Below, piece after piece: positions 1-12,100 of a DNA stretch of 64,000 bases. Numbering within the stretch: position 1 is the first letter of the stretch; each line of letters opens with the position of its first letter. The stretch covers positions 6,363,081-6,427,080 of the forward strand of contig NC_086258.1 in assembly GCF_021018805.1 (NCBI RefSeq), in the 5' to 3' direction. The DNA is from Prinia subflava. Lineage: Eukaryota; Chordata; Aves; Passeriformes; Cisticolidae. The notes under the pieces are model-generated. The model saw nothing but the letters and a program-made list of their open reading frames with translations. It ran no database searches and was not told where the DNA came from. The position numbers and the translations under genes were made by a program.

Positions 1-157
1 CGGGCAGGGGAGCAGGCGGTGGCGACGTTCCCGGCGGGCACACAGCGCGCGGTGCTGCGGCTGCAGGCGGTGCAGGAGGAGGACGCCGGGCACTACGGCT
101 GCCAGGCGCTGGGCCAGGCTGGCATCGCCTTCGACAGCACCCTGCTGCACGTGGGCT
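1..157 (+). CDS. HMCN2: HMCN2 partial Ig domain (window edge)
   Basis: This is the second half of an I-set Ig domain with the F-strand motif DAGHYGC. The frame is open from base 1, so the true exon start may be off the window. The donor GTAAGT begins at 158 and the exon ends in phase 1. Confidence 0.85.
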
Positions 158-3100
158 GTAAGTCCTGGGGGCTCCCACCCGGCGCTCAAGCCTGTTGCTC
201 TCCTCTCTGGGTCAGCTCCCCTTTGCTGCTCTCCAGGCCTCCTGGTGGGGAGGTGTTGGTGCTTGGGACAAACAGGAGGAAGCCTGGTGGGATTTCCAAG
301 CTTTGGGAAGATGCAGGAGGTTCAGCAGTGGGGAAAGACAAGGCAGTTGTTATTGCACGGGGACATGAGGGCTTGGGATGCAATTGAGGATGCAAAGTGG
401 GATTAGGCAGAGGTGGGGGCTGACTTCTGTGTGTCTGAAAATCTTTTGCTGGAGGCAGAAGGGATGAAAGAGCATGAGGAGGAGGAGGAGGAGGGAAGGC
501 TCTGTGTTGAGGACAGCAGGGTTTAAAGCAGTTAAAGATGGAAAAGTGCAAGTTATTTTGCTGAGCCAGGGGTCGATGAGTGTAACTGGAAGAGATGGAA
601 AATACAACGGCTCTGGCAGCTTTGGAAAAGCACCAAATGCTTTAAGTCAGTCTCGTAACTTGTCAGGACACCTGGCTCATTGGTTCTGCAGCCCCATCCC
701 TTCTCCAGGCTGAGCTGTGGGAAGCTGGGATGCTGGACCTGCCTGAGCCCTTTTTCTGCTCCTCTCTCCTCCAGCTGCCCCTCACTTTCCTGAGCCCCTG
801 GGCGACACGGAGGTCAAGGCTGGGGAGAGTGTGAGCCTGCTGTGCCGTGTGGAGGGATCTCCCCCGCCACAGGTCACCTGGTCCCGGCAGGACGGGAAAC
901 CCGTGGTGGGCTGGCAGGAACCACGGGGCGTTTCCAGCCAGCTGGAGGCTGCCCAGCTCCTCATTGAGAGTAAGAGCTGAGTGTGCATGCTTTAATTTGT
1001 ATTTTTAACTCGTGCAAGCTTAACTGTGCAGTCACAGCCTGCAAGCCTCCAGCTCTGAGGGGTCTGTCCCCACTGGAGATGGTGGTGGGGCAGGGGAGCG
1101 TGGTCCCTGTCCTGGGGCTTGCTTAGCCCCGCTAAGCTGAGGCTTCTCCCCACTCCAGGTGCCTCGCTGGATGACCAAGCCATCTACATCTGTGAAGCCC
1201 AAAATGAGTTTGGGAAAATCCACGCAGAGGTCAAGCTCACAGTCACGGGACAGGGTTTGTTTTTCTGTGCTTTGGTCGGTGAATCCATCCCAGCCGTGCT
1301 GGCAGTGAGGGAGTGGCAGACCAGACCAGCTGTCTCTGGTCCTGAGCTGGCCACAGTGAATGCTCAGCAACCCCAGGGCAGGGTTTGGGCAATGCCCTTC
1401 CAAGCCCTCTTTGGCTTCGTATGCTGACACGGACCCAAACTGCAGTGAATATCCCCAAATTCCTGGGGGAGAGGAGTCAGAGCTGGCTTATGCTGAGCCA
1501 GGATCCAGACCTTGGAAGAGAGGTGATCTAGATCCATTCTCCTGAGCGTTCCTGGCCAGTTTATTACTGATTAATGCTGGTTCCCTTTCCTCTCTTCCAA
1601 GCAGCCCCAGAAATAGCTCTTGCATCCCCCGTGGTCCGTGTGCTCGCAGGCCAGCCTGTGGCCCTGCCCTGCGTGATCCTGGCTGGGAGCCCGTTCCCAG
1701 CCCGCCACTGGCTGAAGGATGGGCAGAGGGTGAGACTTCCACGCCTGCTGGGATGGTGGGTGGGTGGGTGGGTGGTTGGACACCTGCCCTCTGGTGAGGC
1801 CTCACTGCAGGATGGGTCCCTCACCCTTTGGGGCAAAAGCTGCTGGTGAAAGGATCCAGTGGAGCATTTGTGCTGGGAAGGCAACGTGGGTTTATCTCCA
1901 CATCAGGATGTTGCTCAGGATTCATTTCTGGATGTGCCCCATAGATGCAGGGATACGTTGGTGTTTGACCCTGCCATCTGTCCTGCTTTCTGCTCTCTGC
2001 CCGTGTCCAGGTCACCCCAGGTGAGCGCTATTCCCTCCGGGCTGACGGGAGCCTGCACGTGGACCAGGCCTCTCAGGGGGATGCAGGGACCTTCACCTGT
2101 GAGGTGACCAACGCCCTGGGCTCACACAGGCAGGACGTGTCCCTGGTCATCCACGGTGAGTGACAGGGAGCGGGGTGTCCCCGCTGGGCAGTGACACGGG
2201 GCAGGCTCTCTCTGTGCTCTGCTCCCTGTGGTGCACGTGGCCCTGGCCATGCAGGACGAGCAGCTTCTCCTCCCCAGTTCCTCCCAGCATCGAGCCTGGC
2301 CCTGTTCTTGTCACTGCCACCGAGGGAGCGGCTGTCATCCTGCGGTGCAACGCCACCGGCGTGCCCGCCCCTGCTGTCTCCTGGGCAAAGGTGGGTGACA
2401 GGGACAGGCTGGGGCCTCCCTCGGGCTCAGGGTAATGTGTTTGATGGGGGTGTAGTAGCTGGGACCAGGGCATGGCTTGCTCTGATGTGTCCAGAGCTCT
2501 CTTCTTGCCTTTGGATGTTCAGCTCGCAGGGGAATCTCTGCCCTCCTCCCTTCCCTTTCCTCTGTAGGGCACGGAGCCCATTTCTCTGAGCTCACGCTAC
2601 CAACTCGACCCCGATGGGACCCTCCTGATCCCTTCATCGTCCCCTGAGGATGCTGGCACCTATTTCTGCACAGCCACCAATGCAGTCGGATTCTCCAGGC
2701 GGGAGATGCAGCTCTCCATCAGCAGTGAGTGCTCAGGACAGCTCCAGAGGGGACTGGCAGGGAGAGAATGACCTGGGAACACTCCTGGCTTCCTTGGAGC
2801 ACCAATCCGGGTGCCAGATGGGTTTGCAGGATGGGAAGAGAAGTGATGAGGGCTGTGGGGCCCCTGCAGTGTCCCTGCACCAGCTGCACTCCCTCTCCAT
2901 CCAGCCAAGCCCAGGATCAGCGTGAATGGATCAGAGGCCTCGGACCCTGTCACCGTCCTGGCTGTGCTGGGGCAGGAGACCACCCTGCCCTGCCAGGTCC
3001 AAGGATACCCCCCTCCCTTGGTGGTGTGGAGCCGGGAGCCCCAGCCCCTGCCTCTCCCCTCCACCAGGTAAGGTGGGCTGTGGGTGCTGGGGGCTGCGAT

Positions 3101-6100
3101 CTCCTGGGATTTTGTGTCTCTTGAGAGCCATGTCAGGTCCATGAAGGGACTCAGCTGCTTGGCAGGGACATGTGGAGGGCACCCCTGGCATCCTGTGGCC
3201 AGTGCTCAGTGCAGGAGCTGAGGCAGCCAAGCAGTGCAGCACTAGCTCTGCTCTCCTTGGAGAGCACCAGGCTTCTTTTCCATCCTCCAAACATCTGCTG
3301 GGACCAAGCAGCTGCTTCCAATCATTCGTGTGTCTACCCAGGACACAGGACTGGGGTTGGGAAGGAAAGGCAACTCCAGTGCAGCTCCTCACCCTGCTGT
3401 CTGTCTGCCTTCATGCACATTCCTGCCTCGTGCTGTCACAAGGTCAAGGATGTGCCTGGGATGGTGGATCCCTGTGCGAAGTGTTGGACCTGGGCTTGAT
3501 GATTCCTGGGATGAGGTTTGGCACAAACACAGTTTTTAGCCCAGCAGTGGCTTTGTCTGCACTGGGATATGGGGTTTTAGACCAGTTTTGTTCCAGTAAT
3601 TGTCTTCTGGAGGGACAAATCAACTTGTTGAAGTGGTAGCAACCACGAGAGAGTAATTTAGTGTGATTTGATGGGTGAGGATAAACATATCCAACCATTC
3701 TCCAGGTTATCTGGTGTCTTGGTCTTCCAATATTTATTTTCTCCATATGTTAGCACCATGTTGGAAGGGACCCCCTAAAGTCATGGGACCTGCTCTTGGG
3801 GTTGAGCCCTTCTTTCCAGGTACCTGAGGGTTGCTGTGGCCTGGGGAAGCAGGAAGGAGTCTTATTTTGCTCTTCTTGGGGGACGTATTGCCTTGCTGTT
3901 CATGTCTGACTTGCCACGGTTGCTGCTGGCTGACCTGTGCTGCTCCCCACATCTCAGCTGGCCTGTCTGTGCTGGGTGATTTATGGGAGCACACGAGGAG
4001 GAATCTGCAGCCGTGGGCTGAGATGATGTTATGTCTGTGGAGCACGGACGAGGCTGGGAATGAGAGCGCGGCCAGCTCCAGCTGCAAGGGCTGTGCTCTG
4101 GGGGCACCCTTGTCCTCCTTCATCCCCCTGGGTTCATTGCTGCCTTGTGCTGAGCTCGTGCAGGGGCTGAGCAGAGGGGATTTGCCCCCATGGGCAGCTG
4201 TGCCACCCTCTTTGCATGGGAGGTGGCCATGGTGACCTTCTCTTGACTGTCCCAGGGTGATGTTGAGCTCTCAGCCCTCAGCTCCTGCCCAGGGTTGGGT
4301 GATGGATGACATGGCTGTTTCTGCCATCCAGCTTTTCTGTTCCTCCTTCCCAAGGTACAGTGTCCTCCCTTCAGGATCCCTCCACCTGGCCGAGCCCCAG
4401 GTGAGGGACAGCGGCCTCTACACCTGCACGGCCTCGAACGCCGCGGGGAACGCCTCGCTCAGCTACAGCCTGCACGTCCAAGGTTCCACACCCCTCCCCT
4501 GCTCCGTGTGCCCCTGGGGGCCTGCACACTCCAAACCCTTGGCTGCTCCCACCTCCCTGTGCCACGGTCCGAGCGTGGTCCCAGCCTGAGGTCCCCTCTC
4601 CCCCCAGCTCCCCCCCAGCTGTGGATCGGAGATGGGGAAAGACACCTGACAGCTGTTGCCAACACCTCCCTGAGGATTCACTGTCACAGCCTGGGCATGC
4701 CCCCACCCCAGATCCAGTGAGTGCTGCAGAGTGGTGGGTGCTCCCTGTGTTCCTGGGATGTAGGGGCCTTTGGTTTGGGGTGTCCCTTAGGGTGGGAGGC
4801 ATCCATTCCTTCTCCTTGTCCCCGGTGTCCTCTGCTCAACAGTCCAACTGGCATTGCCAGCCCCATTGCAGGTGACAAGGGGACAGTCCTTGCTGCCAGC
4901 ACCCCACTGTTCACCCTGTTGCTGTGCAGAGACAGGGTGTGGGTGGTGGCAGGACAGACCAAGGACTTGCTGCCTGTCCCCTTCCTCGCAGGTGGCTGAA
5001 GGATGGGCACCCTCTGGATGGGCAGGATGGTGTGGTGGTGTCCCAGGATGATGGGACTCTGCTGGTCACCCGAGTGGGGCTTGGGCACGAGGGGCTCTAC
5101 ATCTGCCAAGGCAGCAACTGGGCAGGGCTGGCGCAGGCAGAGGTGCAGGTTTCAGTGCATGGTGAGTGCAGCACCTGGGCTGAGATGGGCTATCCATCCT
5201 GTGTGTTAGCAAGATCCTGGCTGCCCAAAGGGATGGGAGCCCTTGGCCCAGTTTTTGGGTAGCTGCAGGGTCTCTGGCTTGATCCCTTGGGATCTTGTCC
5301 TGTCAATGAAGCTGAGAGGTGATGGCCACTGGCACCACAGTAAGTCCTTGACTGCTGTTTCCTGCTGGAGGGTCCTCCCCCAGCCCCATTCCCCCTCCAG
5401 GATGTGACTCTGGAGGTGCCCGGTGAGAAACCAGGCAGAGAACAGAGATTCCTGCCTGGGAAGAGTGAATGTCTCCTTGGGGCAGGGACCAAACCTGCTG
5501 GGTGCCTTGGGGAGCAGTGGTGGCACCATGGGGTGATGTGATCCCCTCCCAGAGTGGGGACTGAGCCGTGGATCCTGGCTGCTGCTGTGCCAGGGCTGGG
5601 TGTGTGCCGAGAGTGAGCCTGGCTGTGCCCCAGGGCCCTGCACAGGGTGGCTGCAGACAGCCCGGGTCACACACAGCCCATGACAATGGCTGCTGGCTTG
5701 CAGTGCCTCCAAACATCGAGCCCAGCGTGCTGGATCTGACCATCCCCGAGAACAGCTCGGCATCCCTGGAGTGCCTGGCCTCGGGGCTGCCCGCTCCCGG
5801 TGAGTCAGAGCTGTCCCTCTGCTCTTCCTTGTGAATCCCTGGGTTTTTCCTGGCTGAGGGGGGCAGAGCATCGCTCCCCACAGCTCAGCTCTCTGCCTCC
5901 CTCCAGACATCACCTGGTACAAGGGGCACGAGCAGCTCTGGGCTGGCGCAGGCCTGGCGCTGTCCGGGGATGGGAAGCTGCTGGAGATCCCTCGTGCCCG
6001 GCTCTCCGACGCTGGCAGCTATCGCTGCGTGGCCACCAACGCAGCCGGCGTGGCCGAGCTCTGGTACAGCCTGCAGGTCACTGGTGAGTGCAGCTGGGGT

Positions 6101-9100
6101 TTCCTGAGAGATGGGGCCTTCCCCCCAGGAATATCTCGTGTGAGTGTGGGATCGGTGGGGTTGTCCCAAGCCCTCAGGGTAGATCTCTGCAAGATGGCTC
6201 TGGCAGACCCCTGTCCTCTGCTTCATTTGCCATTCCAGTCCTGCAGTCCCCTGAGTTTATCCCAAAGGATGTCCTGGAAAGCTGTGGCCCCATGGATGGG
6301 TATTGCCAGGTGCCCATTATAGGCTGTCCCTTTTACACCCTGTCCCTTTTGCACCCTGTGTGCCTGGTGACATTCCTGTCCCCCTGGACTCAGTTGTGAC
6401 TCCTGGGCTGATGCCAAGAAAGGCACTGGACACTTTTTTCTCACTTGATCCAAGCATCCCTGCTTCCTCCAACCCACTCGGCATGTCCACAGCAGCAGGG
6501 CTGAGCCAGGCTCTGGCTTTTCTCACGGATGATCCCGGCCAGTTGGTGGAAGTCCTGCAGGCAGGTGGCCAGGGAGTGGAGAAGGTCCAGTCCTCCTGCT
6601 CTGGGCTTGTTCCTGCAATCTCTTCCCAGGGAAATGTTTGCACGTCTGCCGTCCTGGCTAGGGTGGATTGTTTGGGTTCTGCTGTTTTTGTTTTTCTAGG
6701 GTTTCTGGGTGTTGGGGCTTTTCTTCTCCAATCTGATATCCCTCATGGGAAGGAGTTACCGTTTTCCAGCCAGCTGTATTTATGAGCAGCTGAGAACATC
6801 ATCCGATAATGGAAAGATTTGGGTAACCTTGTCAGTGAGCAGGGCTGCCTAATAGGGCTGTGTCTGGCCAGCCTGACCTTGGCCTGCTTGTGGGATGCTT
6901 GGTCATCCTCTGCCGTTGGCCACGTGCAGTTAAAAGCATCCTTCACTTGGCTGGAGAGACAAGATTATTGTTTCCACATGAAGCAGGGGAATGTTACAGG
7001 GTTTTTTGTGGCACCCAGCAGGGCTGCAGGGGGTGTGTATCCAGCAGGATGGAGCTCCAGTGAGGAGCTGCCCTTCTCCTCTCATCCAGTGGCATCAGTG
7101 AGCTGCTCCTCTCATCCCTGCAGTGCCTCCATCCTTCTCCTCACCAGAGCCCGAGGCCGTGTCCGTGCCAGAGGGACAATCTGTCCAGCTGGCCTGCGAG
7201 TGCCAGGGGATCCCCCAGCCCACCCTGAGCTGGTGGAAGGACGGTAGGGCTCTGTTCCTCAGCCTCATCTCTCCCCACGTGGGTTGACCCAGCTGCTGGT
7301 GTCCTTGGAGCAAGGAGCGCTTTTGCTGAGCAGCATCCAGACTCTGGGTGGGAGTTTATCCTGCTGAGAGCCTGAGGGGAAGCTGCTGTCCCCTTCCCTG
7401 GGCAGGTGAGCCCCTCTCCACCCAGCCAGGGAGCCCAAAGCTGGTGTCCCCGGGTGGGAACACAGTGTACATGGAGAAGGTACAGCTGCTGGACCAGGGC
7501 ACGTACATCTGCGAGTGCAGGAATGCTGCTGGCAGCAGCAGCAAGGAGCATCACCTGGAGGTGCACGGTGAGCATGGGGGACCAGAGACCTGTGGGGGTG
7601 CGTGGAGGTGTTGTAACACCTCAGTGCAAGGTGCAGCTGGGCCCAAAAGCCATTGCCTGGCACCTTGGATATTTTGGAAAGGATGCTGCTAGCTGGGTCA
7701 GCTTTGCCCCTCCACTCGTGCACGGCTGAGGGAGTTGCTGCACATCCCCTCCTCCCTGTGTCCCTCTGCCCACAGCACTGCCGAGGCTCCGGGGCAGCAG
7801 CAGTGCCCCAAGGAAGGTTTCTGTCATCGAGGGTGGCGAGACAGTCCTGGAGTGCGAGGCCATGGGGACACCACCACGGGTGACGTGGGCCAAGGATGGG
7901 CAGCCCGTGGCTGGTGGGGACGGACTCCTGCTCACGGAGCAAGGGAGGCAGCTGCACATCCCCAGGGCAGAGGTGGCCCATGCAGGACACTACACTTGCC
8001 TGGTCACCAATGCAGAGGGGCAGGAGCAGAGGGAGTTTGATGTTGTGGTGCATGGTAAGGACGTGGGATGGGGCTGGTGGCTGGGGGTGGGGTGGATGCA
8101 GGCAGGATGAGGAGGGTGGTGGTGTGGAGTAACTTCACGTGGAGTAGATGTTGGACAATCCAACATGTGGCAGGTCTCAGCAGGGTTATGCTTCAGGAAC
8201 AGCTATAGAACTGTGTCCATCAGGCAGGAGTTTCTTTCCAGAGCAAATCATCTCATATAAAGTCCTCCACTACCCAAGGACTTGGAGGAACCTCATGGGT
8301 CAAGGTCAGTTGAGTTATGAAAGGTCTGAGGTGGCTCAGGCTGTGTGGCCATCCCAGTGAGACACCTGTAAGGCTGGGTTCAGGTGTGCAGGTAAGTGGC
8401 ACATTCTTGTCCCATAACACCATCTCTGGGTGATGCTAATGGTCCTTCTGGGCTCGTGTCCTAAAGCTGTGCAAAGCAAGAAGGTGGGAAAAAACCAGGT
8501 TCACCCAGTTCTCCCCTCTTTGCTTTGCTCCCTTGAGCTCCTGGCTGCTTTACAAATGGATGTCCATCTTTTTCTGCATCCCCAGTTCCTCCTGAGTTCA
8601 TTCGAGGATCAGGACTGACAACCAATGTCAGCGTTTCCCTGCAAGGATCCCTGACACTGACCTGCGAGGCCACTGGCATTCCCCAGCCCAGCGTCACCTG
8701 GTTCTGGGGTGGCTCTCCTGTCACCCCCAGCGAGCACACACAAGTGCTTTCAGGTCAGAGGTCTGGGTGCTGTGAGAGATGAGCACCTTGGGAACACATT
8801 TTACCCCAACACTAACGAGTTCAAACTCCTGGTGGAGCTACAGCCACACAGGAGCACAGCTGGGATGTGCTGGTACCTGGCTCAGGGCCTGACACCTCTC
8901 TGCTCTGTGCTTGCAGGGGGCTGGCTGCTGAGGCTCACCCGTGCACGAGCCCAGGATGGTGGCCACTATTCCTGCCTGGCCAGCAACGCAGCTGGAGAGG
9001 CCAGGAGGAATTTCTATGTGGAGGTCCTGGGTAAGGATTCCTGGTGGGGTTTCAGAGCTCCACCCTTGCAGGAACAGACATGAGTTAAGACTGGACATGC

Positions 9101-12100
9101 CGGGTGTGCTGGAGTCCTTAGGATGTGAGCTCAGAGGCCAAGCTGGCCAGCTGCTGAGGTCCCTGGGGGCTTGTGTTCCTAGTTCCTCCCCACATTGAGG
9201 ACGCGGGTGAAGAACACACCTTCAAAGTGCCCGAGGGTCACCCTGTCACCTGGTCCTGCCTGGCTTCAGGTGAGCATCAGGTGGGGAAGGGAGGTGGCAT
9301 GAGCAAGTGGGAGATGGGGCTCAGGGGCAGATCTGAGTGTCACTTTGGGGTGTGGAGCAAACGGATGGCTCCAGTCAGAGACATGAAAACAGCTGAAATG
9401 GGCTGCAGAGCTTTTTTGAGATGGTTCCTGGCTCTGCAGTTGAGCTGTCCGGGAAGCGCTGGGGAGGGGACGCCCACATGGGGAGCCTGTTCCACAATGT
9501 GAGCTCCAATCTTTCCCGAATGGAGCTAAAATTCCTCTAATCTCGTTTCTCCTTTAGTGATGGGAATAATCAATCACCTCCCACTCAGGACAGTTCTCTT
9601 TCTTCTTGCTGGCTCATCCAGCAGCTTTTAAAATCCTGATCCAGATCATGATAATTCTGATTTGGGATGATGTCTCTGCTTTCCAGAAAAGCTCTGACAG
9701 TGACCCCAGCCAGGCTGTGCTCACACATGGAAAAACTTCACACAAAGGCCAAAACCCACTTTCCATCCCTCACAGGCAACCCACAACCTAAGATCACCTG
9801 GCTGAAAGACAACCACCCTCTCCCTGACACCTTCTCCATCTCCCCTGATGGCTCCTTGTTCCACATCCCCCAAGCCTCCCTGGCCCATGCTGGTCACTAC
9901 TCCTGTGTGGCCTCCAGCTCTGTGGGAAATCAGACCAAGCACTACCTGCTGGATGTTTTGGGTATGAGAGGCCTTTGGATGGGGGCAGGGCCTCAGGTGT
10001 GAGCAGATTTAGTGGGTTTAATGGCCTGCCCCAGGTAGATGGGGAGGATCCCTTAGTCCTGGATGTGTCCCAAGCCCTCCTGAGACCTCTTGGAGGAGCA
10101 GAAAGCACCTGTGTAGTGCAGGATCCATCTGTGATGGTGGCTTGTGGGAAGGGGGGAGGTGTCTTCTGCATCTCTGTGGTTTTGCAGGGCAGCAGGACAG
10201 GGTAGGGTCTGAAGCTGGCACATGCTGTGCCAAGCCCAACTCTCTGAGCTTGGATCATGCTCTCTGGTGGGGGGATGAAGCCCTGGGAAGCCTAAGTGTG
10301 TGCTCGTGCTGATCTAACACACAACCACGTCTCTGCAGCCAGTCCCACCTTTGCTCGAGATGATGCTGCTGCAGAAGAAGTGACAGTGATCATCAACAAC
10401 CCCATCTCCCTGCTCTGTGAGGCTCTGCCATACCCATCTCCCAACATCACCTGGCTCAAGGACGAGGTTCCTCTCAAAGCATCTGGGAACATCCTCCTGC
10501 TCCCTGGTACCGTGCTGCTGCTGCCCACTGGCTCTGCATGACTGTGGTGGCCCCTTGCTGTGCATGCCTTGGGGAGTGGGAGTGGGGCTTTTCCTTGGTC
10601 TGGGATGGTGAGAAGTCATCATCCTGCAGGACCTGAGGGCTCAGACAGTCAGCTGGGTGCTGCTCTTCCGAGTGCTGCCTCCTCTGATAACAACTAGAGC
10701 CTCCTCAGTGCTGGTTTTTATAAACCTGGGACTGGGCTCTAGAAGAGCATTAGGCCCCCTCCAGCCAGGCTTGAGGGTGCTCAGCAGGTCCCTTGAGATG
10801 CCTTCAGGTGCTGCATGGGGAGAGAGAGCTGTGGCTGTGAGCAGCGACCCTCTCAGGAGACCCCCTTTGCCCAGGTGGCCACGGGCTGCAGATCCTGAAC
10901 GCCCAGGAGGAGGACACGGGCACCTACAGCTGCATCGTGGCCAACGAGGATGGCGAGGCTGTGAAGAACTATGCTGTGAAGGTCCTGGGTGAGGGAGCTC
11001 CCCGTGTCCTTCCTGATTCCTGCAGTGCCCTCACCACTGTATCCAGGCCAGTGCTGCTTCCCCTTGCTTCCCCTTGCTTCCCCTTGCTTCCCCTTGCTTC
11101 CCCTTGCTTCCCCTTGCTTCCCCTTGCTTCCCCTTGCTTCCCCTTGCTTCCCCTTGCTTCCCCTTGCTTCCCCTTGCTTCCCCTTGCTTCCCCTTGCTTC
11201 CCCTTGCTTCCCCTTTGTCTTTCCCCTCTAGTTCCTCCTTGGATTGCCAGAGAGGATCCTTTGGGGGAGTTTGCTGTGAAGGAGGTGAAAGCCAAGGTCA
11301 ACAGCACAGTGGTGCTGGAGTGTGAGACCTGGGCTGTGCCCGAGCCGACCATCCGGTGGTACAAGGACAAGCAGGTGAGGTCCCAGCTGTGACCAGGGAG
11401 GAGCTGCTGGGTTTGGGGACTGGCCCAGCTGGGTGGAGTGGGAAGATACCCTTTGTACGGCTGGCTGGGCTCTGCCCCACTCCGGGGTGGGTAATCCTCC
11501 TCCTGCCCTTCTCTGTCTCTCCTTCAGCTTCTGGCAAGCTCTGAACACCTCCAGATCCTGAGCGAGGGGCAGGTCCTCCAGATCCAGCCAGCTGGTGTCT
11601 TGGATTCGGGGCACTACACCTGCGTGGCCACCAACGCTGTGGGTGAAGATGACAGGGACTTCATCGTGCATGTCCAAGGTGAGCCCTGGGCACAAAGCCA
11701 GCACCCAGAGCAGGGGGTGTCTCAGCAAGGGCAGGGGTCCTCAGGGGTCACCTGTGGGAGCAGAGAAGGGTGAGCAGGAAAAAGGTTTAAGCCTGCTGGA
11801 AAACAACATCTCCCCAGCTCCAGTGAGGGCAGATGCTGTGGATGCACCTGGGGGTCAAAGCCCCTGCTCCCCACAGCTGACCAAAGCCTGTCCCCGCAGT
11901 GCCCCCCATCTTCCAGCAGCAAACAAGCCCCAAAGAAGCCCTTGAGATCTTCTATCGAGAGGAAGACCAGGATGGGGAGGTGACAGAGCACCGACAGGCT
12001 GTCCTTGGCCAGCCCACCGCCCTCTACTGCGACACCAGTGCCATCCCACCCCCCCAGATCACCTGGTACAAGGATGGGGAGCCCCTCTCCCCTGGCCTGG

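Noticed and set aside
3745..3830. Possible CR1 relic (GTTGGAAGGGACCCCC)
   Set aside because: Only about 20 bases resemble a CR1 end, too few to separate from chance.
5206..5922. 238-residue antisense frame
   Set aside because: It overlaps an HMCN2 intron and exons in antisense, has no recognisable domain and is low complexity (GC-rich codons without stops).
7265..8053. 262-residue antisense frame
   Set aside because: It is the shadow of HMCN2 Ig domains 7 and 8 on the other strand.
10937..11392. Frame with repeated [10 protein letters not shown]
   Set aside because: It is a read-through of an HMCN2 exon into the intronic decamer minisatellite; the GTGAGG donor ends the exon first.
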